Source: Veillonella sp. DNF00869
GTDB taxonomy: Bacteria > Bacillota > Negativicutes > Veillonellales > Veillonellaceae
DNA: 64,000 nucleotides
Assembly (NCBI RefSeq): GCF_001553345.1
Contig: NZ_KQ960749.1
Span: 62,001 to 126,000 of the forward strand
Direction: 5' to 3'
Shown: in pieces, positions 1 through 7,513 of the stretch
Numbering within the stretch: the stretch's first letter is position 1
Layout of the letters: each line of letters starts with the position of its first letter
The notes under the pieces: model-generated
Told to the model about the DNA's origin: nothing
The model's input: only the letters and a program-made list of their open reading frames with translations
The model's database searches: none
Position numbers and translations under genes: made by a program

Positions 1-604
1 AGTGAGAGTCAACCATAGCATAACCCAACGCACCGCAAGCGGATTTACCTTTACGGCCTGTCGCATTACCACGACGATCACAAGCAGGTACGCCCATGAA
101 AGCTACGTCAATATGAGCTTCCCCAGTGCAAACGGCACGAGCACGTCCACCATGGGAACGAATTACTACTGGGCGTTTTAATACGCCTGGGTTCAAGCTT
201 AAGAATTTGCCCAATGCATCACGAAGACCAGATGTTTCGATGGCTGTTACTGTACCATCTTTAATCATATCGATTAAGAATTCATGGCAAGGTGCTAAGG
301 AAGAATTAAGGATTGTAATATCTTTGATTCCTTTAGCTTGTACACGGTCCATCACAAGTTGCATTACATAGTCACCATTACGTAAATGATGGTGGAAGGA
401 AATAGACATGCCATCTTTCAGACCTACTTTTTCAATAGCTTCATCGATAGAGCCTACTAATTTATCTTCGCCTGGAGTGTGAAGTTTCACTGGTTTACCT
501 GCACGAACTGCAGTTTCTGTCATTGCAAATTGTCCTTCATAGAGACGACGACCTTGAAGGCATTCTAATTCCATAGGAATATCGCGACCAATTTTATTTA
601 ACAT
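1..604 (-). CDS. citF: Citrate lyase alpha subunit (CitF), N-terminal part only
   Basis: The minus-strand frame starts with ATG at 604 and runs open through about 201 codons to the window edge, so the C-terminal part is missing. The protein begins MLNKIGRDIP and carries HTPGEDKLVG and the SFHHHLRNGDYV stretch typical of the citrate lyase alpha chain, the subunit that transfers citrate to the acyl-carrier thioester (citrate:acetyl-ACP transferase). The start overlaps the last 11 bases of citE, and GGAAGGAGC just upstream inside citE is the ribosome site, so translation is coupled. The order citD-citE-citF is the standard one for this enzyme. A citramalate lyase alpha chain would look similar and cannot be excluded. 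Confidence 0.88.
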   Translation of the reverse strand, partial: MLNKIGRDIPMELECLQGRRLYEGQFAMTETAVRAGKPVKLHTPGEDKLVGSIDEAIEKVGLKDGMSISFHHHLRNGDYVMQLVMDRVQAKGIKDITILNSSLAPCHEFLIDMIKDGTVTAIETSGLRDALGKFLSLNPGVLKRPVVIRSHGGRARAVCTGEAHIDVAFMGVPACDRRGNATGRKGKSACGALGYAMVDSH

Positions 605-1526
605 CGATTTCTGCTCCTTCCTCAAGCTCTACTTTGATTCCTGCTGCACGGGCTTTATCTACCACGCGTTGTGCACGTACTACGATAGGACCGTCAATCA
701 TTTTACCATCTACAGCGATAACGCCTTTATTGTTGCGAAGTGCTTCTGCATAAGAGTTCAACACTTTCACAGAATGAGCAATTTCTTTTTCATCTGGAGT
801 GAACACTTCATGGATAATTTTGATTTGGCTTGGGTGAATACAAGATTTTCCATCATAACCAAGAGCTTTAATGAATTCTACTTCTTCACGGAAGCCTTGT
901 GGGTCTTTCACATCTGAGAATACTGTGTCAAGCACGCGGATACCTGCTTCACGAGCTGCATGAAGGATCGTTTGGCGAGCAAATAACAATTCATGAGCTG
1001 GTTTATGTTTACCTGTACGAAGGTCAGCACGGTAGTCTTCCGCGCCAAGAGCGATCGCTACTACACGAGGACCTTGTGCAATTTCACGTACATTGTATAA
1101 ACCTTTTACAGATTCGATAGCTACGATAATGTTGATGGTGCCTTCTTCCCAACCATTCGCTTTTTCTACTTCTTCAATTTTCTTAGCAACGATTTCTACT
1201 TCAGATACATCTTCAGTTTTTGGAAGACGAATCAAGTCAGGTTTTGCTGGTACAATCACATCAAGGTCAGCATAACCATATGGAGTTTGTGTAGGATGGT
1301 TGATACGAACCACTGTTTCGCCTTTGAATTTTAAAGTTTTCAAAGCTTCTGCTGTCAATAAACGAGCTGTATCTTTTTCAGTGACTGCTACAGAGTCTTC
1401 AATATCAAACATGATGGAGTCTGCACCGTGGATATCAGCACTGTTAATCATTTTAGGCGTGTTACCTGGTACGAACATCATGGAACGAGATAAACGTTTT
1501 TTTGCTAATTCAGTTAATTGGCTCAT
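594..1526 (-). CDS. citE: Citrate lyase beta subunit (CitE)
   Basis: 310 residues, about the usual length for the HpcH/HpaI-like lyase subunit that cleaves citryl-ACP to oxaloacetate and acetyl-ACP. Visible family signatures are RSMMFVPGNTPKM near the N-terminus, the metal/substrate site MFDIEDSV, the arginine motif VVRINHP, IVAIESVKG, LGAEDYRADLRT and DGKSCIHPSQI. The start codon overlaps the end of citD (ATG at 1526, citD stop TAA at 1526-1528), and its own end overlaps the citF start, so the three lyase genes form one tightly coupled unit. Citramalate lyase beta is the main alternative identity. Confidence 0.9.
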   Translation of the reverse strand: MSQLTELAKKRLSRSMMFVPGNTPKMINSADIHGADSIMFDIEDSVAVTEKDTARLLTAEALKTLKFKGETVVRINHPTQTPYGYADLDVIVPAKPDLIRLPKTEDVSEVEIVAKKIEEVEKANGWEEGTINIIVAIESVKGLYNVREIAQGPRVVAIALGAEDYRADLRTGKHKPAHELLFARQTILHAAREAGIRVLDTVFSDVKDPQGFREEVEFIKALGYDGKSCIHPSQIKIIHEVFTPDEKEIAHSVKVLNSYAEALRNNKGVIAVDGKMIDGPIVVRAQRVVDKARAAGIKVELEEGAEIDVK

Positions 1527-1795
1527 TATGCTTCGCTCCCTCTTTCTAATGCACCCAATACACGGGCTTTAATAGTATAATCCCAAGCTGCTTTATCGAT
1601 AGCTGTTACTTTCACGCCATCGAAGCCTGCTTCTTTTACAGTGGCTTCAATGAAAGCACGAATATGCTTACCATAAGCACGCTCAACTTTTGATTTTAAT
1701 TCTACTTCGATACCAGATGCAATTGGTTCAACCGTTACCAATACATCATTTTTTTCATCAAAGCCAGCCATAGCTGCTTTCACTAGATGTTTCAT
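1526..1795 (-). CDS. citD: Citrate lyase acyl-carrier (gamma) subunit-like protein (CitD)
   Basis: 89 residues, close to family size. The C-terminal block IDKAAWDYTIKARV and the N-terminal block AGFDEKNDVLVTVEP align by eye with CitD, the small carrier that bears the phosphoribosyl-dephospho-CoA arm. In the CitD proteins I recall the N-terminal block reads AGTLESSD, and the first Ser of the SS pair carries the cofactor; here those two positions are Lys and Asn, and the nucleotide sequence supports this reading. The assignment to the family rests on length, position directly before citE and the C-terminal motif. Whether the protein still carries the cofactor is open. The ribosome site is GAAAGGA before ATG 1795. 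Confidence 0.8.
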   Translation of the reverse strand: MKHLVKAAMAGFDEKNDVLVTVEPIASGIEVELKSKVERAYGKHIRAFIEATVKEAGFDGVKVTAIDKAAWDYTIKARVLGALERGSEA

Positions 1796-1832
1796 AGCAA
1801 ATCCTTTCTATTACATCAAAATATAGCATAAA

Positions 1833-1873
1833 AGTCAGGTTCTACAGAGGTATTTCCCCTGTAGACTCTGACT
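1833..1873 (-). terminator. Hairpin between the anion carrier gene and citD
   Basis: Arms at 1833-1847 and 1859-1873 pair over 13 of 15 positions and, read on the minus strand, are followed by TTTTATGC. It lies just after the carrier stop codon and 38 bases before citD, so it may partly terminate or stabilise the carrier transcript, giving different levels of carrier and lyase. The short T run makes full termination uncertain. Confidence 0.55.
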
Positions 1874-1890
1874 ATACAAATTACCTTGTC

Positions 1891-3312
1891 CTATAGGATG
1901 CCTAGCATACCCCACCATGGATAGCCTACTACGAATGTAAGGGTTAAGCACAATACAGCGATAATACCGCCAGTAATCCACCAATCTTTTACATCATTGT
2001 AACCTGCGCCAAATACGATTGGTGCTGCTGCTCCGCCGTAGTGTGTTAATGCACCACCATAAGAGTTAGATGCACAAAGCACTAATGCTAATGCCATAGG
2101 ATTTACACCTGCTGCTGGGCCTACTGCCAAGAATACAGGTAGCATTGCTACTACATAAGCAGATCCAGATGCAAATAAGTAACGAATTGCTACGGAAATA
2201 ATACCGATAATAACAAGTGCTACAAATCCATTATCTCCGAAGTGAAGATGTGTTTGCATTACATCTGCTAACCATTCGAAGAATTTTGCTTTAGATAACG
2301 CATCAGATAAACCGATGATACCACCGAACCACATCAATGTGTTCCAGCCACCTTTATTGGCAACCATATCATCCCATTTAATCGCGCCTAAGCAGAAACT
2401 AGCAACCATAGCTACAATAGCTACTGCAGTAGCATCAATTTTAAATTTAATACCAAATGCTGCTAAGATAGAAGGCAATGCCCAACCTACTAATGCAAAG
2501 ATGAAAATACCAACTAATGTTTTTTCAGCGCTAGTCATAGGTCCTAATTCTGCTAAGCCTTCTGCCGCAATTTTCTTATTGTCAACTGTAGTCAACGTTG
2601 GTTTGTTTAATAAGTATGTTACATATGGAACTATTAATAACATTACTATGCCTGGTACTGACATAGCCAATGCCCATAATCCCCAATCTAAATGTACACC
2701 TAACATTTTTGCCATGAAGTCACCTGCTAGTGCATTTGGTGCCATCGCTGTTAGGAACATTAAGGACGTAACTTTTGTTACCATGTACGTATTAACCATT
2801 AAGAAACGACCAGCTTTGTTCGCTGTTTCACCAGGTTCAGAACCCAAGGATTTCGCTACGGAGTTCATGATTGGGAATACGATACCACCACAACGAGCAG
2901 TGTTAGATGGTGTAGCTGGGGAAATGATTCCGTCTAATAAAGCCGTTACATAGCCTAAACGAAGTACTGTACCGCCAAATGCATTGATTAGATGATACGC
3001 AATACGACGGCCTAAACCAGTCTTTACAAATGCTACAGATAAAGCAAATGCAGAGAATACCAACCATGCTGTTGTTGTAGCATAACCAGAAAGAACTGCT
3101 TTTGTGTTACCCAAAAATAATGCAGAACCTGCAATAGCGGATAATACTACTACAGGAGCTGGAAATGGCTTCAAAATTAAGCCTACGATAGCTGCTAAAT
3201 AGAAACCAAATAGTTTCCAAGCACCATCTGCTAATCCTTCTGGAGCTGGGCTATACCAGATCACGATTGGGATTAACAACATAATCAAAGCATTGATTAC
3301 TTTTTTGTTCAT
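1891..3312 (-). CDS. DASS/SLC13-family anion carrier, probably citrate or dicarboxylate (CitT-like)
   Basis: 473 residues from the chosen ATG at 3312, which has AAGGAGA eight bases upstream; an open frame continues 40 codons further to 3432 but has no ribosome site and an unlikely composition. The protein has about a dozen hydrophobic segments, an N-terminal stretch IVIWYSPAPEGL and the family blocks SPATPSNTARCGG and a C-terminal ASNSYGGALTHYG, which match the divalent anion:Na+ symporter / CitT-TtdT antiporter group. Position directly upstream of citrate lyase genes on the same strand makes citrate (perhaps in exchange for succinate) the best guess for the substrate. Substrate specificity cannot be read from sequence alone. 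Confidence 0.82.
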   Translation of the reverse strand: MNKKVINALIMLLIPIVIWYSPAPEGLADGAWKLFGFYLAAIVGLILKPFPAPVVVLSAIAGSALFLGNTKAVLSGYATTTAWLVFSAFALSVAFVKTGLGRRIAYHLINAFGGTVLRLGYVTALLDGIISPATPSNTARCGGIVFPIMNSVAKSLGSEPGETANKAGRFLMVNTYMVTKVTSLMFLTAMAPNALAGDFMAKMLGVHLDWGLWALAMSVPGIVMLLIVPYVTYLLNKPTLTTVDNKKIAAEGLAELGPMTSAEKTLVGIFIFALVGWALPSILAAFGIKFKIDATAVAIVAMVASFCLGAIKWDDMVANKGGWNTLMWFGGIIGLSDALSKAKFFEWLADVMQTHLHFGDNGFVALVIIGIISVAIRYLFASGSAYVVAMLPVFLAVGPAAGVNPMALALVLCASNSYGGALTHYGGAAAPIVFGAGYNDVKDWWITGGIIAVLCLTLTFVVGYPWWGMLGIL

Positions 3313-4030
3313 CTTGTGTCTCCTTACTACATAAGATATAAATACATTGCCTATGTTGCTTGCACTCATACTTTCTATAAACGTGAAACTTAATATATAT
3401 ATAAATGAATGTATATAAGGGCGGTTCACCACTTACTAGAATACTAGAACGTGCAAATGTCTAGGTCTTTTTACGCTCTCATTATATCCAATCATTTCAG
3501 AAGGTAAAAATAAAAATCCTTTATAAGGCTTATAAAAATTTTATTATCATCAAAAAGCCTTCATGTATGCATTTAGAGAATACATTATAAACATAGGTAT
3601 CATGCGGTTTTTATGTTATTCCTACTAAATTGTTCCTATTTTCATGATATATATCTATAATAATTGCTACTTTCATATACATTAACAGTCTGTTAATAGT
3701 ATTATAAACTAATCAAATATTAGCATTAGAAAAATCTATACATTGTAAAAACTCAAGCATACTAATATACAAAAGTACCAACTACAATGCAAACCACATA
3801 CAAAAAGAACGCAACTCAATTAGCTGCGCTCTTTATATGTAATACTTTATACGCTTTATCAACTATGAGGCCTTGTTCGACCAGACATGTAACCCCTATC
3901 TATCTATATACGTAGTCAGGGACATATTTTTTGCTGACCAAATATATACAAATCCATTAAGTTGTATACTTATATCTATGGACAAAAATACCTGACAGTT
4001 GTAAATCCTTACCATACGCACATCAGCCTC
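3313..4030 (+). other. Gene-free region between carrier gene and LysR gene
   Basis: 718 AT-rich bases without a credible reading frame. On the minus strand there is a TATAAT (plus 3481-3486), a candidate -10 for the carrier operon, though its -35 (TTTACC, 16 bases away) is weak. A dyad ATTAACA-GTC-TGTTAAT lies at 3681-3697 and has the T-N11-A form of LysR-type operators. The LysR terminator hairpin is at 3804-3834. The rest shows nothing I can assign. Confidence 0.6.
3804..3834 (-). terminator. Terminator downstream of the LysR gene
   Basis: Arms 3804-3816 and 3822-3834 pair (11 of 13 plus two G:U) around a five-base loop; on the minus strand the second arm runs into TTCTTTTTGT. It lies about 200 bases beyond the LysR stop codon. 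Confidence 0.65.
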
Positions 4031-4933
4031 TTAGCTTGTATATCCCGATAATGTAACGATTTGATGATTTTCGTAATACTCTGTTACATAATCAATGAAA
4101 GTTTTCACTGCAATAAGCTTTGTACTTACTTCATCGTGGAACAAATAGGTAGAACGTACCAATGGACGATTATCTTTCATCCGCAAAGGTTCTACATAAA
4201 TACCATGTTCACGGCAACTACCAAGTCCTAAATATGGTAAAATAGCCCAACCTAATCCTTCTCGCACAAAGTGACGGCAAGTCACCATAGAATCCAGTTC
4301 CATGGCTGGTCTCACATCCCCCACGCTATGTTCTTTCTTCCAATTTTCTACCACTGTCGCAATGGATCCATCCGTGCGATAGTTAAGCATCGGAATATCT
4401 CGTAATTCCTTGTAATCTACAGGATGTTTATAGACTAAACAATAGGGTTCATCAAAAAGACGCACACCATTCGGCACATGATTATATTCACCACGGGCAA
4501 AGGCAATCATCACCTCTCCAGAATTAAACATTTTATTCACATGGGAGCTATACCCTGTCTTTACTTCAATACGAATCTTAGGATACTGTTTTGTGAAATT
4601 ATTGAGTAAATGAGGCAACTCATAGTCCGCAAAATTAATGGATGCAGCAATTTTTAAGGTACCTTGTATTTTTCCCGTCACCTTTCCAATATTTTGTCGC
4701 AATTCCTCCCGGGACCGAATCATACGTCGGCAATAATCGTAATACAGCTCGCCTTCTGCAGTTAACGCAATGCCATCATTAGCACGAATTAATAAGGGAC
4801 GCCCTAAAATATCTTCTACTTGCTTTAATCGATAGCTTAATGCAGGTTGTGAAAGAAATAATTTTTCTGCTGCTTTCGTAATATTGCCTTCTTCCACCAC
4901 TGTGACGAAGGTTTGCCATTCTTTTGCTTCCAT
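4031..4933 (-). CDS. LysR-family transcriptional regulator next to the citrate genes
   Basis: 300 residues. The N-terminal winged helix-turn-helix is clear: EEGNITKAAEKLFLSQPALS followed by YRLKQVEDILGRPLL. A substrate-binding domain fills the rest, as usual for LysR proteins. The ATG at 4933 is preferred because AAGGAGG lies six bases upstream; a TTG two codons earlier is in the same frame but is too close to that site. It lies upstream of the anion carrier and citrate lyase genes on the same strand, so it is a plausible activator of them, with the inducer probably a tricarboxylate or dicarboxylate. That regulatory link is inferred from position only. Confidence 0.88.
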   Translation of the reverse strand: MEAKEWQTFVTVVEEGNITKAAEKLFLSQPALSYRLKQVEDILGRPLLIRANDGIALTAEGELYYDYCRRMIRSREELRQNIGKVTGKIQGTLKIAASINFADYELPHLLNNFTKQYPKIRIEVKTGYSSHVNKMFNSGEVMIAFARGEYNHVPNGVRLFDEPYCLVYKHPVDYKELRDIPMLNYRTDGSIATVVENWKKEHSVGDVRPAMELDSMVTCRHFVREGLGWAILPYLGLGSCREHGIYVEPLRMKDNRPLVRSTYLFHDEVSTKLIAVKTFIDYVTEYYENHQIVTLSGYTS

Positions 4934-4998
4934 ATACAACCTCCTTACTTGTGTTAATCTATTATATATTATCTCATATATCGAAAGATTTGCATACT

Positions 4999-5028
4999 AA
5001 AAGGGAGAGCTTATAGCTCCCCCCTTTT
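4999..5028 (-). terminator. Terminator of the dnaE-pyk-BI-1 operon
   Basis: A G/A-rich and C/T-rich inverted repeat (about 4999-5011 with 5015-5028) just past the BI-1 gene; on the minus strand it ends CCCTTTTAG. Pairing is imperfect because the arms differ in the length of the G run. Confidence 0.6.
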
Positions 5029-5058
5029 ATAAATGTGCTCTCACAAATTAACGATACA

Positions 5059-5757
5059 TTACCGACGACCGAAAACGCGAAGTAGATTGATGAAAATATT
5101 GATGAAATCTAGATATAAACCTAAAGCACCAATCAATTCAACACGTTCCAGAACACTTTCATCTTCATAAGCTACTTCCATTATGGTCCGTTTAATGCGA
5201 TATACATCATACATGGTAAATAAAGAAAAAATCCCTACGGCTATATAGCTGTATACTAATAATCCAAAGTCGCTAGCACCAAAGAACATCATAATCAAAC
5301 TAGCAATGAGTAGCGCAATCACTGCACCCATTAAAAATGTGCCTAATCCAGACAAATCTTTTTTTACCACTACTCCTAAAAAGGCAAAGCTACCAAATAC
5401 CGCTACAGCCCCTGTTAAAGCATATACTACCACCTCAAAGGAATAGTGTAACGCGATAGCGGTCAAGGTCAATCCATTCATAATAGAATAGAGGAAAAAC
5501 ATAGCTTTCAAAAATGTGTTAGACGCCGTGTATTGACGGAAGGAAAATAAGAACACTACCGCCACTTCAGCTAACAAAATGATATTAAAGTTGGAATGGG
5601 CAAAGCGCAACCAACTGGAGTTCGTCAACGCCATAAACCCAATGATGGCTGTAGTCAATAAGCCCCACACCATCCAAAGCATAGAATTGCGCAATTTACG
5701 ATTTACAATTTCTTCTACTACCACTGTATCTGCTTGTGTAGGAATATGATACTCCAT
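5059..5757 (-). CDS. Bax inhibitor-1/YccA-family membrane protein
   Basis: 232 residues with six to seven hydrophobic segments after a roughly 30-residue cytoplasmic N-terminus. The spacing of segments, the ALTGAVAVFGSFAFLG helix, FTMYDVYRIKR and the C-terminal GALGLYLDFINIFINLLR match the BI-1 (UPF0005, YbhL/YetJ) family, whose members are pH-sensitive calcium leak channels or protease partners. The aspartates in YDVYR and LYLDFIN correspond to the conserved acidic residues of the family's pH sensor. Start ATG 5757 has AGGAGG upstream, only 9 bases after the pyk stop, so it is translated from the dnaE-pyk transcript. Its role in this operon is unknown. Confidence 0.85.
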   Translation of the reverse strand: MEYHIPTQADTVVVEEIVNRKLRNSMLWMVWGLLTTAIIGFMALTNSSWLRFAHSNFNIILLAEVAVVFLFSFRQYTASNTFLKAMFFLYSIMNGLTLTAIALHYSFEVVVYALTGAVAVFGSFAFLGVVVKKDLSGLGTFLMGAVIALLIASLIMMFFGASDFGLLVYSYIAVGIFSLFTMYDVYRIKRTIMEVAYEDESVLERVELIGALGLYLDFINIFINLLRVFGRR

Positions 5758-5766
5758 AATTACCTC

Positions 5767-7503
5767 CTATCTTGCGTTTGCAATACCTTCATAGACATTA
5801 CCACGAATACCATCGACTGTTACCACTTGACCATTTGTCAATTGCGATTGCTCATGAGCACCTAAAATAACAGGAATACCAAATTGAATGCCTGCAATAG
5901 CTGCTGTCGATGTGTATCCTTCTTCTGCGGTAATAATAGCACCAGCTCGTTTCGCTAATTCCATATATTCAGGTTCTAAATCACGAACTACTAGAATACT
6001 TCCATCTGTCATAGACTCTGTAGAATCAGCGTGATGGATTGGTCCCGTTACAGATAGTTTACCAACTCCACGACCTTTGGTCAATACATTACCAGTGACA
6101 TGAACACGAATCATATTAGTTGTACCAGATAAGCCAGATGGCACACCAGCTGTAACAACCACTAAATCACCAGATTGAATCAATCCTTCTCCTAAGGCGG
6201 CACTCATAGCGCAGTGTACCATTTCATCTGAATTGGAGTGGGATGGTCCTTGAATCGGTGTCACCCCCCAGTATAACTGCATACGGCGTACAGCATGTTC
6301 ATGTGGTGTGACTGCAATAATTTGACAGTTTGGACGATGACGAGAAATACTCATAGCTGTAATACCCGATTCAGTACAAGTAATGATCGCACCAGCTCCC
6401 AAAGAACGTCCTACTTCAACAGTAGCAGAACAAATAGCATCTGTCGTTTTTGCTTCTTCTAACGGTACTGTATGATTACTATTCACATATAAATCAGATG
6501 TTTCTGTTACTTTTGCAATACGAGCCATAGTTGTTACCGCTTCCAATGGGTAGTCCCCCCCTGCAGTTTCCCCAGATAACATGACCGCATCAGTACCATC
6601 TAATATGGCATTCGCAACGTCACTAGCTTCTGCTCTTGTAGGTCTTGGATTGGTTACCATGGACTCTAACATCTGGGTCGCTGTAATCACAGGCTTGGAG
6701 GCGGCATTACATTTTTGAATCATCATTTTTTGCAATACAGGCACTTCTTCGGCTGGAATCTCTACACCCAAGTCACCACGAGCCACCATTAATCCATCAG
6801 AGACTTCTAAAATATCATCTAAATTATTAAGACCTTCTTCATTTTCGATTTTAGAAATGATACGAATATCTGCCCCTTTGGATTCCAAAATACGACGAAT
6901 TGCCACTACATCGCTGGCCCGTTGCATGAAAGAAGCTGCTACATAGTCCACACCCATTTCACAACCAAATACCAAATCTTTTTCATCTTGTTCCGACACT
7001 GGCGGCAAGGATAAGGATACTCCTGGTACAGCCACTCGTTTGCGATTGCTCATCATACCCGTGTTCATAACAGTCGTATGAATCTCCGTGCCCTCGATAG
7101 AATCAATACGCAATGTCACTAATCCATCAGATAAGAGAATTTGTTTTGCCTCTTTCACATCTTCTGGCAATCCCGCATGATTCACGGAGCAAATCTCCTT
7201 CGTTCCTTCCACATCTCTTGTAGTCAACGTAAAAGCTTGTCCTTCTTCTAAACACACTTTGCCTTCTTTGAATAAGCCAAGGCGAATTTCAGGGCCTTTT
7301 GTATCTAGCATTAATGCCACTGGAATACCTGTTCTAGTAGAGGCTAAGCGAACGAGCTCCATACGCTTTGCTTGCTCTTCATGAGAACCATGAGAGAAGT
7401 TAAAACGTGCCACGTTCATACCTGCTCGCAATAAGGATTCTACCATTTCTAAACTATCTGTACTAGGTCCCATGGTACAAACAATCTTTGTTTTTTTATT
7501 CAT
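5767..7503 (-). CDS. pyk: Pyruvate kinase with C-terminal PEP-utiliser-like domain
   Basis: 578 residues, the long form typical of Bacillota pyruvate kinase. KIVCTMGPSTDS at the N-terminus, MLDTKGPEIRLG, the core ISKIENEEG and MVARGDLGVEIP, and KPVITATQMLESM are all intact, so conversion of PEP and ADP to pyruvate and ATP is expected. Residues after about 490 form the extra domain related to the swivelling domain of PEP-utilising enzymes; where homologues read GGLTSHAA, this one reads EGYTSTAA, so the histidine is a threonine. RBS AAGGAGA precedes ATG 7503. The gene follows dnaE by 10 bases; in many Bacillota pfkA lies between these two genes, and it is absent here. Confidence 0.95.
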   Translation of the reverse strand: MNKKTKIVCTMGPSTDSLEMVESLLRAGMNVARFNFSHGSHEEQAKRMELVRLASTRTGIPVALMLDTKGPEIRLGLFKEGKVCLEEGQAFTLTTRDVEGTKEICSVNHAGLPEDVKEAKQILLSDGLVTLRIDSIEGTEIHTTVMNTGMMSNRKRVAVPGVSLSLPPVSEQDEKDLVFGCEMGVDYVAASFMQRASDVVAIRRILESKGADIRIISKIENEEGLNNLDDILEVSDGLMVARGDLGVEIPAEEVPVLQKMMIQKCNAASKPVITATQMLESMVTNPRPTRAEASDVANAILDGTDAVMLSGETAGGDYPLEAVTTMARIAKVTETSDLYVNSNHTVPLEEAKTTDAICSATVEVGRSLGAGAIITCTESGITAMSISRHRPNCQIIAVTPHEHAVRRMQLYWGVTPIQGPSHSNSDEMVHCAMSAALGEGLIQSGDLVVVTAGVPSGLSGTTNMIRVHVTGNVLTKGRGVGKLSVTGPIHHADSTESMTDGSILVVRDLEPEYMELAKRAGAIITAEEGYTSTAAIAGIQFGIPVILGAHEQSQLTNGQVVTVDGIRGNVYEGIANAR

Positions 7504-7513
7504 TTCTATCTCC

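Noticed and set aside
3312-3432. Longer start for the anion carrier at 3432
   Set aside because: No ribosome site; the ATG at 3312 has a strong one and places the first membrane helix at the normal position.
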